From Aurifilum marmelostoma (lineage: Eukaryota > Ascomycota > Sordariomycetes > Diaporthales > Cryphonectriaceae), in the NCBI GenBank assembly GCA_027559495.1, contig JAMXSV010000027.1, positions 57,737 through 121,736 of the forward strand: a stretch of DNA of 64,000 bases. Reading direction: 5' to 3'. A program made the position numbers and the translations under genes. This document shows, piece by piece, positions 19,601 through 31,900 of the stretch. Position 1 is the first letter of the stretch. Every line of letters begins with the position of its first letter. Below the pieces are notes generated by a model that ran no database searches, was not told where the DNA came from, and was given only the letters and a program-made list of their open reading frames with translations.

Positions 19601-21960
19601 ATGCGAAAGCCAAAGCTATTCTATTGGCTGCTCAATCGCAGCAGCGACAATAGCAGCAGCAAGAAGCGGTTGCCCCCTAGCATGGCACCGACGCTGCCGG
19701 CTAATGCGACGCTTTCGTCGCATGAGCAATCTCAAATTAATCAGAAAAGCCACCTAAATACCGAAGATGTAACCAGGGAAGATTCGGAGACGAGATTCCA
19801 CACACAGCGTCCAGAGTATTCTTCTTGTCCGTCATTGGATGTTATAGAAGTTGAGCGGGATCGTGGTGATCAGGAGTCTCAAAAACGATCGTTAGTGATT
19901 GCATTACACTAATTACCTTATATTTCTTTGTATACCCCCTTAGTTTCTAGAGATATCTAGAAAATGAATATCTAATATAATATATAAGCTATTAGCCCCT
20001 ATTTATAGGTTCCTTTGCTATCTTATTATAGCAGTTAATCCTATAAAGCTCTTATATAGTTCAAACCTATAACCTTAGAATAATTATCTTCTTCAGATAT
20101 CGCTGGAATAGAGGCGGGGCTAGTTAAGTATAAAAGATTAGCTAGTGCTGGTGCTAGTTATTTAGGGGAACCAGCTAGAGCAGTCGCGCTTTAGCTAAGC
20201 GAGGGTCTTACAACTGTCGCAAAAATGATTGTTAGTGCGATTGCACTGCACTACCTTATATTTCTCCATACTAGGGCGTGCCCGTCGAGCTATAGAATGA
20301 TGCGTATGAAAGGCGTAAGACTGAGAACGACACGGCCCGATTGACAGAGATATATGAGAAGGTGCTCACGATCATTTCTAAAGACGAGATAGGTACGTAC
20401 ACAGCAGGGTCGAGAATTAGAAATATGAGCTGATTAGAGTCAAACACAGAGGTGGACCAATATACCAATAAGGCTATTGTATCCAATATGCTGGACAGCG
20501 GCGGCAGCAGCAATAGCGACAATAGTGGTCCTAAACGCGCTGCTTAGATGAGGGAAATCAGTCGATTATTACTCAAAAGACTAGAGCGCTACAAGAGCTT
20601 TTACACTGGGGTGGGCAGGTTAAAAAAGTTGTTGAGAGTGTCGAGGACCTTGTCAGCTCAGCCCTTATAGCGTATTCACCTGCGGGCTTTGTGTGGGCGG
20701 GTATCTGTGCCGTGCTTCCCATCATCTTTAAACCGTCGACTTAGAAATCAGCTATGATTGAGGGCTTAACGCATGTTATGGAGAAGGTTGAGTAGTATAT
20801 GGCAGTGTCACAAATGTTTCTCGAAGGAATAAGCTATGCAAGAGCCGCCCCGCAGAATCTACTTCCCCCCTCCTCGGTAGTCTTTCTTAGGAGGCACATT
20901 ACAGAACTATTCAAAGCATTACTTCGGTACAAGATGAAGTGCGTCTGTTCCTGCTATAACAAGGGCACACTCACATCGACTATCAAATCTCTTCTACTGG
21001 ACGACTGGAATGTCCAGCTGGAGTCTATCAAAGCGCTGGAGGCCGAAGTTGACAAGAAAATATTGATGTCCAGAGATGCAGCATCAATACGCACCTCCGA
21101 CAGCTAGCTAGAGAGCGCAGGTTTGATGACAAAAAACGGGCACAGATCCGCAGAAGCCTTATCTCTAAGGGTGGCGAGAAACGGACCTATGTGTGGGTTC
21201 GGCTGGTTTTTGATGTGCTGGAAACGAACTTATGGGTCCAGAAATATATGTGGGACAATATTATTAACAAAGTTCCTCTGACAGTATTTAACGCCTATGA
21301 GAAGTTGTTGAGTAGGGTGCGGAACGACGATGTGGACCTTATTACAATACTGTTCTGCGTAATGCTAGCAGCTTACAAGCCGTTGTTATTGGGGACGGCT
21401 AACTTGCTACTGGACGCTTGCGATCACTTCGAGGCGGGGATTGCCGAAGGACATGAAGACCTAGACTGGGAACTAGAGGAAGCGTTTCAATCCTGGATTA
21501 TTAGCACGTGTGGCTTCTTTGTCACCGTTTATGACGGCCATCTATTCTTTATTCACAGCATAGCGAAGGATTCCCTTCTATTAGTATCGAAGGGAAATAG
21601 TTCTTCTATAACATTTAAGGGTTCTATAACGGATAGGGATGCGTATAGAGCTATAGCAGAGGGCTGCTTAGCTGCATAGAAATACGCAAAGAATATAAAT
21701 AACTATATCAAATGAGGCTAAGCAGGGGCTAAACCTCATTTACTAATAAATCCCTCTGCTATTCCCATAATTGTTCTGGAAGACAAAACAGGCAATAAGA
21801 CCGAAGTCGAGTTAATTACTGACAGATACTCAAAAGACAATACTAGAAAAGCGGCATCTACCAGCTTTAAATCAACAGAGCCCTTTAAGTACTATCTGAA
21901 ACATTGGGCGCAGCACTTTAGAGATGCATAGGAATTCCGAACTTCACTAGAGGGTTCCCT
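19601..21960 (+). pseudogene. Broken NLR-type gene (NACHT_N and post-NACHT parts, ATPase core missing)
   Basis: Relic of a fungal STAND/NLR protein, a class linked to heterokaryon incompatibility and non-self sensing. An open 103-aa start (19601-19912, Ser-rich leader) is separated by ~340 bp from a NACHT_N-like domain at about 20271-21107: the NDAYE...IYEKVLTII helix, then ALIAYSPAGFVWAGICAVLPIIF, then the MEKVE..YMAVSQMFL helix. In-frame TAG codons in place of Trp or Gln codons are the RIP signature, and there is a frame change near 20530. After 21107 the text jumps to a post-ATPase region (21120-21679: TYVWVRLVFDVLE, VFNAYEKLLSR, ICGFFVTV-like and LFFIHSIAKD), then FKYYLKHWAQHFRDA near 21880-21930. 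No P-loop or Walker B segment lies between, so the NTPase core was deleted. No repeat domain follows. Confidence 0.75.
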
Positions 21961-22981
21961 ATTATCTATAAATAACATAAACAAAAAATGTCTTATAGGC
22001 ATTTAGATTAGATTTTAGCTACAAAGTTATAACTTAGTAAAAATCTTATAATCTTCCCTAATGCTACTGCTAAACTTGCAGAGTATTATAACCTTAACTA
22101 ATTAAAGTTATATAAGAGCTTAAGCTTATATAGGGTACATCTATCCTTCCTAACACTATTTTCTGATCATTTTTACTTCTTCGTGCAGGCGCCTATTTAT
22201 TATACAAAATCTTAATAATATCTAATCTTAATAGAAAACTTTATAAACACTAGCTATCCTAGCTATTATAAAGATAGCTAGCAACTGTTCTGCTATGCCT
22301 ATAAGGCCTATAAGGCTATATAAAGATAAAGGAAGGCATATATGCCCTTTTAAATCCCCTATCCCCTCTCTTCTGAAGCGCGCAAAGTAATACTAGTTAG
22401 CTATAGTTACTATGCTATTAGTTGCCCTTTTAAGAAAAAGTATTACTAAGAATAATAATAATTATTTACTCTTTCTAGCAAAGAATATAGCTTCTAGCCT
22501 TTAAGTAATTAGCTAAATAATATAATTTGCTCTATCTTAATAAGGAAAAAGATAATTATTACTTTAAAAGCTAATTTTAATAAATTTATTATTTTTTAGA
22601 AAGGAAATTAACAAATAAAGTATAAATATAAAGCCTGCTCTTTAATTAGCTCTTTTTTTCTCTACTAAAGCATCTTTTTTTATTATTATAAAAGAAATTA
22701 TTGATTTACTATATATATAAAGTAACTATTTTACCTTTTTTGCTATATTAAAGCTAATTTAATTCTTAGCTATTTTAGCTAATATTTTATTAAATTTTAA
22801 ATGCTAATATAAGCAAGAAAATAGATTTTAATATTAAATTACTTTATAATATAAGCTATAGCTAATATTTAGCAGTATATAAATTAAAGTATTATAATAA
22901 AACTGTACAGGGCTAGCTATAGGCTAGCTAAGGGATAGGGTTGCTAGCGGACTAGGGCGGCATTCTGCACAATATAAGTAG
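21961..22981. repeat. RIP-degraded AT-rich spacer
   Basis: AT-rich sequence with stops in all frames between the NLR relic and the first chromovirus LTR. Nothing is recognisable; it regains G/C only at 22905-22975 next to the LTR. Confidence 0.5.
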
Positions 22982-23573
22982 TGTTATGACCCATCCAACA
23001 TGCAGGTTACAAGAATGGTCATAAGCAGCAAGAACCAGGTATTAAGGACCCAACGTCCTAACTAAGGAAAGACAGAACCCAGATTACCTAAGCAAGGGTT
23101 AGGGTAATAGGGGTGGATTACTAGGAGCATAGCTTACTAGGCTTACCTGGATTATTAAGAGCATAGCTTACTAGGCTTATCTAGATTACTAGGAGCATAG
23201 CTTACTAGGCTTACCTAGATTACTAGGAGCATAGCTTACTAGGCTTATCTAGATTACTAAGAGCATAGCTTACTAGGCTTACCTAGATTACTGCAGTAAT
23301 CTAGAAAGCAAGATAGAAATAGCAATCTATACTAAAGAACTAAATATATAAGAATATATTTATTACTATTAGATAAATTTAGTATATAGCTCTTTAATTA
23401 TTAATCTAAGTATTACTTTTAATATAAGTAATAGCTTTATTGCTAATAATATACTATAGAAGACTTTAGAGATTATTTCTATATTCTTTAAATTATACTT
23501 TAATATTATTTTTACTTAATATAAATCCTTTATATACTTATTATATACCCTAGTTATAGCAATGCTTATTATA
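22982..23573 (+). repeat. LTR of 5'-part chromovirus copy A, with 34-bp tandem repeats
   Basis: Begins TGTTATGACCCATCCAAC and ends GCTTATTATA. At 592 bp it is longer than the ~532-bp copies because the middle carries five 34-bp repeats. The first ~120 bases are little mutated. The downstream TTTTAATAACTC is shared by the full-length copies and marks the start of the internal region. Confidence 0.75.
23116..23285. repeat. Five tandem copies of a 34-bp unit
   Basis: The unit starts GATTACTAGGAGCATAGC and continues TTACTAGGCTTACCTA. Copies start at 23116, 23150, 23184, 23218 and 23252, differing only by C/T and G/A changes. The array ends in the perfect 16-base palindrome GATTACTGCAGTAATC (23286-23301). 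Confidence 0.9.
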
Positions 23574-25990
23574 TTTTAATAACTCTTATTTAAAAATAAT
23601 TTAATATACTCTGCCTTAAGCAATATAGAAATATAATAGCTCTAGGAACTCTATCCTCTTCTAGCAATAGAGCTGCTACTACTAATAAACTAATAAACTA
23701 AATATAGCTCCTTATATAGTGCATTAACGAATTATATATTTATTAGCAATAGCAAGAAGCTATAATCTAGTTCTAGCAAGCTTAGCTTCTTATTTAAAGA
23801 TAGATTAGCAATTCTAATACTATAGCAGCTATTAAAAATTATAAAATAAATAAACCTATTATATTTAATAGAAACTAAAAGATGCTTTAAAAATTCCTTA
23901 TTTAGTATAAGGCATACTTCTTATATTATGCTTTTTAGTTTATTATAGAATTAAAGAAGATTATTTTTATAAGAATTTGCCTTAAGAATAATGCTTTTAT
24001 TTAGTATAAATCTTCTTTTAGGGACTACTTAGAAAATATTACTTGCTTTAGCCTTAGGAAGAATGCTACTAAAGAAATATTTTAATCCTTTAGCAGATTT
24101 AAAAAGATTCTTAGAAAGACCTTTAGAGACCTTAATAAGAAGAGAATTATAGCCTAATAACTTATAGCCTTATAATAAGTTAAATTAGCCTTTATATATA
24201 TAATTTAATTTAAGCAATTTGCAGTATAATTCCTATAAGAAGATAAAAATCTTATAAAGTACTACTACTAGGAACTTAAGAATAAAATTAAAAATAAAAT
24301 TTCTAAGCAGAATTAGCTAGAAGATTTTACTATATTTTTTAATATAGTAATCCGCATTAATAACTGCCTTTATAAATAGTATATAGAAAAGAAGAAAGAA
24401 AATCTATTATAAAAGTTCTAAGCTAATATAAACAAAAAGATGCAGAATTAAGAGAATTAATTCTAGCACTAAAGCATAGCTTATAATAGTAGTATATATA
24501 TTAGCTTTATAAAGCTTAATATTATAAATTAATATAGCAAATATTTAGTATAAAATAATAATTAAGGATATTATAATTATAGAAAATTAGAATACTTTAT
24601 ATAAGACTATTAATAATAACAAAAAAAGTAATAGCAATTTATCTAGAAAGGATAATAGCTTAATATTGCTGCTTAATAGGAATCTAATTAGCTAAATAAA
24701 AATATTCTAATAAAGTAAGTAATAAACTTTATTAATTATAATTCTCTTAATTAGACTATATATTATAATAATAATTGCATATTATATCTTTTAGAGAAAG
24801 AAAATTTAGGATAATTCCCCTAGAAACCTAAGGGATAATAATAACTTGCTATAGAAAGTAGAGCTTCTACTAAAAATAAATAATCGGATTATTCTGCTAA
24901 TCCTATAAATTAGAGATTTAAGGAAAGATAGAATTAAGGAAAGTTTCCTCTATAGCATTATCTAATATAGCTTATAAATAATAATAAATATATATTAAAT
25001 ACTATATTATTTCTAGTTTATAATAGATGCAATAATAACTTAGAAAATATAAACTTTACTCTAGCATTAATAGAAGAAAATATAATAGAAATATTTATCC
25101 TTAAAGAAGAAATACTCTAGAATAAATAGCTAAATAATTTATCCAAATCTATTATATAATAATATATAAATAAGTTAGAAGAATTAGCATTAACTAATTA
25201 ATATAGCAGCATTAGCTTCTATAATCTAGATATTAAAGCATAAACTAAGTATTTTATATATAAAATTCCTTTAAAGGAACTCTTTTAGAGTATTCTAATC
25301 TAAAACTATAAAGCAGAAAGAATAAAGGATCTTAGAATTAATATATTCTATTTTAAATATTACTAATTAATATAAATCTTATATATATACTATAGTTATT
25401 AGATTTACTTTAAAGAAAAAGTTAAATATAAATAGTTTCTAGTTAGAGAAGAAGAATAAGTTATTTAAGCGCATAAAGAACTTAAACTTTAGTTTAGAGA
25501 AATACTAAATAAAAGGCATAATAATGCTTTTATTAAACTATTAGAAGATTGCCTAAAGCTTTGCATAGAAAAGAAATGCAAATAGTAGTAATGCTTAGTA
25601 GAAAAATATACTATTTATATATAAAATAAAGCATATGCCTAATATATATAATAGCGTAATAGGAAGCATTATAAGCATATATAATAATAAGCTAGAGCAT
25701 TAGCCTAGTAAGCAGCTAGAAAAACCCTAAAAGGATAAAATTGCCTATAATAGGACTATAAATAATTAGACTAGAATAGTCTCTATATAAAGCCTTTAAA
25801 ATAAATTATGCTTATATTATTATTAATGCATATATCTATAAAAAGAAATATAATATCTTATTAGATAGCAGCGTATAAGGGAATTATATATCCTTAAATA
25901 TTATTAATATAGCAAAGATATTATAGCAGTAGAAGAAGAAGCTTTATATACTTAATATTATAGAAGGAAAGCTAGTTATATATAACTTAG
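23574..25990 (+). mobile_element. Chromovirus copy A, gag and start of pol, truncated
   Basis: The internal region runs parallel, base for base, to 56904-59260 of copy D but stops abruptly at 25990, where an inverted LTR begins. It contains a decayed CCHC zinc-knuckle (about 24568-24612) and stop codons in every frame. Non-functional. Confidence 0.7.
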
Positions 25991-28900
25991 TGTAATAAGC
26001 ACTGCTATAACCAGGGTATATAACAAGTACACAAGGGTTTATATTAAGCAAGAAGGGTATCGAAGTGTAATCCAAAGAATATAGAAACAATTTCCAAAGT
26101 CTTCTGCAGTATATCACTAGCGGTAAAGCTATTACTTATATCAAAAGTAATACTTAGATTAATAACTAAAGAGCTATATACTAAATCTATCTAATAGTAG
26201 CAAATATATTTCTTATATAACCTGCTCTTTAGTCCTTTGTTAGTAGTATTAGTTCCTTCTTGGCAGGGGTAGGCTAGAGTTAATATTGAATCCTTCGACT
26301 GGTTAACTAAGTTGATACTGATTTCTTTAATTAGTCGATAGAGTCGATATTAACTTCTTCGATTAAGCAACCTTTATAACCCTAACCCTAGCTTATATAA
26401 TCCCATTATGCTAGTTCTATCCTAGAGTATTGGACTTTTAGCTCCCTATAGTCTATTCTATATAGCCTTAGTGCTATGCTGCAATCTTTATTATAATCTG
26501 CATATTAGATAAGTTATAATATTATCTCTCTCTTATAGATTATTATCCCTAATAATTTCCTTATAAGTTTTCTCTGCTATTATCTTACTATATTATTATG
26601 CCTTTCTAATTAGAATATTAAATAGAGTTGCAAAACCGAAATCTTTTAATCCTTATTCTAATAGATTGAAGCAGAAAAAGTCTTTTTATTTAATTATTCT
26701 TTCTAAAGCTATTATTATAATTCCTTATTCTTCCTATAATGCTTGGGGCTTGAAATCTTATTAGGTATTCCCTAAGGATTCTTCCTAGTGCGCTGAGTGC
26801 ATACGTTGCTAATATTTCAAATGCAATATTCTTAAACTAATTAACTCTTCTAAGCTTCTTAATATCTTTTCCTAGCATTAAAAGTTAGAGGATGAAATTG
26901 AAGACCTTAAGCTAAAGTTAATGCGTCTTTGCTAATAGAAGAAGATATAGAGAGAGAAGATAGCTTGGGCTATTTGTTAGGGCTTAATAAATCTAGGAGA
27001 GTTAGAGCATCTAAAGGCAGAAAAGGCAGAGGCCAAGGCTAAGCATCTAGCTGCCAAAGAGGCTAACTAAGATGCTAAGGCCTTAGCTCCTAAGGGCCCT
27101 CCCTCTAATAGCTAGCCTATAGGGGGGGCTAGTTAGACTCTACTAGACCTAAATGTTCTAGATAATTATAAGCTAGAGGATATAGCTAGATCTTTAGTTA
27201 GCTGCTAACTCTTAGCCTAGCTTAGTGCATCTCTTTCTTCTAATTCCGTCCCTAACTAGTATTTCCTTAATTAGTAGCTTATTTTATTAACTAGTAGGGT
27301 ATTTTAATTAATAGGCTGCATTCCCGATATTTCTGTAGGCTAACTAGTTACTATTATAACTATCCTTTCTTAGACTAGTATTGCGCAAGCTATTCTAGTA
27401 TATTAATAATGTTTTCTGGGGATTTCTATATATTTTTGCTTAAGGAGTAGCCTTTCTATTTGACTAGATATTCTAGTATATTATTCTATCCTCTATGCTT
27501 AAGGATTTTTTTTATTTTATATTTTAGTTTATTATCTTTGACTTTAATGCTATTATTAATCTTTATATTCTATACTGCTAGCTTAAGTAGTAAAATATAG
27601 AAAATTAGGTATATTCTTATGCTATAGGGGGAGTATAAGTTTATAATTAACTAGTAAGATTTTCTGCAAAATCTTAAATAGACTAAGCTTCTTATAATTA
27701 AGCTTATTACTAGGTCTTTTTATTTTAATATTTTGTTAAAAAAGGTAGACCTTATCTCCCTCCTTAAGAATTAGTCCCTTAATTCTCTTAGTATTTGCGT
27801 ATCTTATTATTCATTCCCTAATAAATGCAAGTTCTTGCTGCAGTTCTTTATAGATTTTCCAAATCCTTTAAGCTTTCTTATCTACTGCTTCTGCATTTGC
27901 TCCTAGCAATGCTTTATAGTATATTATAGGGTTATATCTATATACTATATAGAATAGCAATACCTTTATTATACTTATATCTGCGCTATTATATGCAAAT
28001 TATGCTAATAGTAATAATTTAATCTAATTATCTTATTTATAATTAATATAATAGTATAGATATTATTCTAAAATTTGATTTATGCATTCTATTTATTTAT
28101 CTATTTATAGATAGAATGTAGTTAATATTTTATAAGCTGCTCTAAGCTGCTTTATAAGTAAGATCTAGAAGTTCGATGCAAACTTCCTGTCCCTATCTAA
28201 GATGATTTCCTATAGCATGCTATAGTTAGCTATAATTGTTCTAAGAAATATATATATAAGGTCTTTTGCTGTACTGCTCTCTTTATATAGTAGAAAGTAA
28301 GCGTACTTACTTAGTCTGCAAACTACTACTAGAATGCTATTAAATTATACTTTAGTTAAGGGTTTTTGTAAGAAAAGTAGCTTAATAATAAAGTCTAGGC
28401 TAGCTAATTGCTAAATTAAACTTAGTACTAATAGAGAGTAAAGTAATCTGTAAGGCTTATATCTTTCCGCCTTATTTTTCTTGCAATTGTTGTAATTCTA
28501 TAAGAGGTTCTCGACTCTCTTCTTAAGGCCTAGCAGAGTTCTAGTATCTCAAAATCTGTACTAAAGTTGCCCTAACTCCCTAATATCTATATGCTAGGGC
28601 ATTATATATATTCTAGATATACTAGTCTTATTCTTCTAGAGTTATATTTTCTGAGTTTTTGCTTATTTGACTAATTTTAAGGATAGTATTTAGCTCTCTT
28701 ATGTATATTAATAAGATTTCCTTTCTTATTTATTATAAAGATATTCTGGATTTCTTCTATAACCTTGTCCTAATAATTGGACCTTCTGCTAAGAGCATCT
28801 GCTTTAATATTTTCCTTTCCTTAGATATAGATAATCTTAAGATTGAATTATAATAGGTACTCTGCCTATCTTACTTATTGTCTATTAAGTGTCTTTATTG

Positions 28901-31900
28901 TGGTGAATATAGTGAGATTTTTGTAATTGGAGAATACTTTTATCTGGTATTTTGCGCTAATAAGATATTATTCCTATTCTCTAAATGCTTTTATAATAGC
29001 TATAAGTTTCTTGTTTGGTATTCTATATTGCAATTCTGGTTTATTAAGCTTTTTTGAAAAGTTAGCGATTAGTCTTAATTATTCTTTTTTATTGCATTAG
29101 TTGAGTTCTGCTCTGATAGCAAAGTCTAATGCATTTATATATAACTCGAGTTCTTTGCTAAGGTCTAGTTCTTTGCAAATTGGGTTTTTTAATATAAGAT
29201 CCTTAATCTTGTCGAATGCTTGCTATTATCCTTCTGCCTAATAAAATAGCGTTTCTTTTTTTAGTAAGTTCTATAAAGAGTTTAACTTTCTTGCTATAAT
29301 TCTTAATAAACTATTTATAGAAATTAATATATCCGAGGAATGCTTAAATATCTATAAGGTTTCTAGATACAGGCTAATCCTTAATTGCCTTAATTTTGTC
29401 TTTCTGCATATGCAAATTGCGCTTAGTTTGAGAGTATATCTAAGATAATCTACTTTCTAAATATAGAAATAATATTTAGTAGGTTCTACTAATATCTTAG
29501 CGTCTTGCAGCATTTATAGTATAGTTTGCATATATTATTTATATATTTTAAGGTCTTTTGAGTAAATAAGGATATTATCTAGGTAGGCGATAATAAAGAT
29601 ATCGAGGAATTTGCAAAAGATATAGTTAATTATGCATTAGAATGTAGCTAGTGCGTTAGTTAGTCTAAATAGCATAATATAATATTTATAATATTTATAG
29701 CGAGTTCTAAAGGCTATTTTCTATTTATATCTCTTTGCAATCTATATATAATAGTATCCTTCTTTAAGATTAAGTGCAATGAACTATTATACGCCTTGCG
29801 TTCTATCTTATAGTTTATTGCTTCTTAGCAGAGAGTAATAATCCTTAATTATTATATTATTAAGTTATCTAAAGTCTATATATAGCCTAAATTTGCTATT
29901 CTTTTTGGGTATAAAGAGGATTAGATATTCTGCTAGAGAATATAATTCTCTAATATATCCTCTTTTAAGATTTTTATCTAGATACTCCCTAAGTGCCTTA
30001 AGTCTTGCTTTGTCTAGTTTATAGATAGGGAAAAAATTTTAGTTCTATCTCTTCCTTAAGAGGTATTTTGTAGTTAAATTGGGTTCTAGCAGGAAGCAAT
30101 CTCTTATGCTTTCCTAAGAATAATCTAGTAAATTTGTAATACTCTTATAGTATACTATTAAATATTAGTAGGGGTCCTTCTTCTATTATTACTGCTTATA
30201 GGAATAAGAGATACTATTAAGCATTCCTAAGCAATGTTGCAGTAATATTATATTCTAATTAGCTTTATTTAATTCTTTATAATTCTTAGTTTATCTACTT
30301 CTCTAGCCTATCCTAGCTGCTCTAGGCCGGACCGAGTTTCTAAGGCTATAGCTTCTGTTTCTATTATTACTGCCTATTATTATTGCTCTATGCTAGACTA
30401 AGTCCTTCTAACTAGTTTCTGCTTACTTATAAATTCGATCTATGCCTAACCTTCTTCTATAGATTTAAGGTGCTTGTGATTCTTCTCTATAAGCTATTAG
30501 TCCCTGCTGATTTGAAGGTACGTATTAAGTTCTTATTTAAGCGCCTCTCTTAGCTATCCTTAATAACTAAGTCTTATTCTGCGCCTTTGATTGCAACTAT
30601 CCTATTAGATACAGCTTATTCCCAAGAGATCTAGCTAGTAGTCCAATCGATTCGAGGGTTATGCTCCTTAAGCTATAGAAGTCCTAATATTATATTGTAA
30701 TATGCTGTATCTATAATATTAAAAGAAACCTTAGTTGCATATCCTTATATCTATATAGATAGATAATTAGTCTCTTTATTAACTATATCTAGATTATATG
30801 CAACTAGCTTTCCTTCTATAGTATTAAGTATATAGGGCTTCTCCTTCTGCTGCTATGATATCTTTGCTATATTAATGATGTTTAGGGATATATAATTTCC
30901 TTATATGCTACTATCTAATAGGGCGTTATATCTTTCTTTGTGAATATATGCATTGATAATAATATAAGCATAGTTTGTTCTAGAGGCTTTATATAGGGAC
31001 TATTCTAGTCTAATTGTTTATAGTCCCATTATAGGCAATTCTATCCTTTTAGGAGTTCTTCTGGCTGCTTACTAGGCTAATGCTCTAGCTTATTATTATA
31101 CATGCTTATAATGCTTTCTATTGCGCTATTATATATGCTAAGCGTATGCTTTATTCTATATATAAATAATGCATTTTTCTACTAAGCATTGCTACTATTT
31201 GCATTTCCTTTCTATACAAGGCTTTAGGCAATCTTCTAGTAGTTTAATAAAAGCATTATTATGCTTCTTATTTAGTACTTCCCTGAACCGGAGTTCAGGT
31301 TCTTCGTATGCTTAGATAACTTATTCTTCTTCTCTAGTTGGAAACTATCTATATTTGACTTTTTCTTTGAAGTAAATTTGATAGCTATAGTAGGTGCATA
31401 AGATCTATGCTAATTAGTAGTGTCTGAGGTAGAATGCATTAATCCTAGGATCCTTTATTCTTTTTGCTTTATAGTTCTGGATTAGAATGCTCTGGAAGAG
31501 TTCCTTTAGGGGAATTCTATATATAAGATGCTTAGTTTATTTCTTAGCGTTTAGATTATAGAAGCTAATGCTGCTATATAGGCTGGTTAATGCTAATTCT
31601 CCTAACTTATCTGTGTATTATTGCATAATAGGTTTGGGTAGATTATTCTGGCTATTTATTCCTAGAGTATTTCTTCTTTAAGGGTAAGTATCTCTATTAC
31701 ATTTTCTTCTATTAGTGCTAAAGTAAAGTCTATATTTTCTGAGTTATTATCGCGCCTATTATAGGCTAGGGATAATATAGTATCTTAGTTCCATCCTTCT
31801 TTAGATCCCTGATTTATAGGGTTAGTAGAATAATCTGATTATTTATCTTTAGTAGAAGCCCTGCTTTCTATAGCAAGCTATCATTATTCTATAAATTTCT

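Noticed and set aside
20271..20522. 83-codon minus-strand frame
   Set aside because: Shadow of the NACHT_N-like relic on the plus strand.
23116..23301. CRISPR-like regular repeats
   Set aside because: The units are directly abutting 34-bp copies with no unique spacers, within a fungal LTR.
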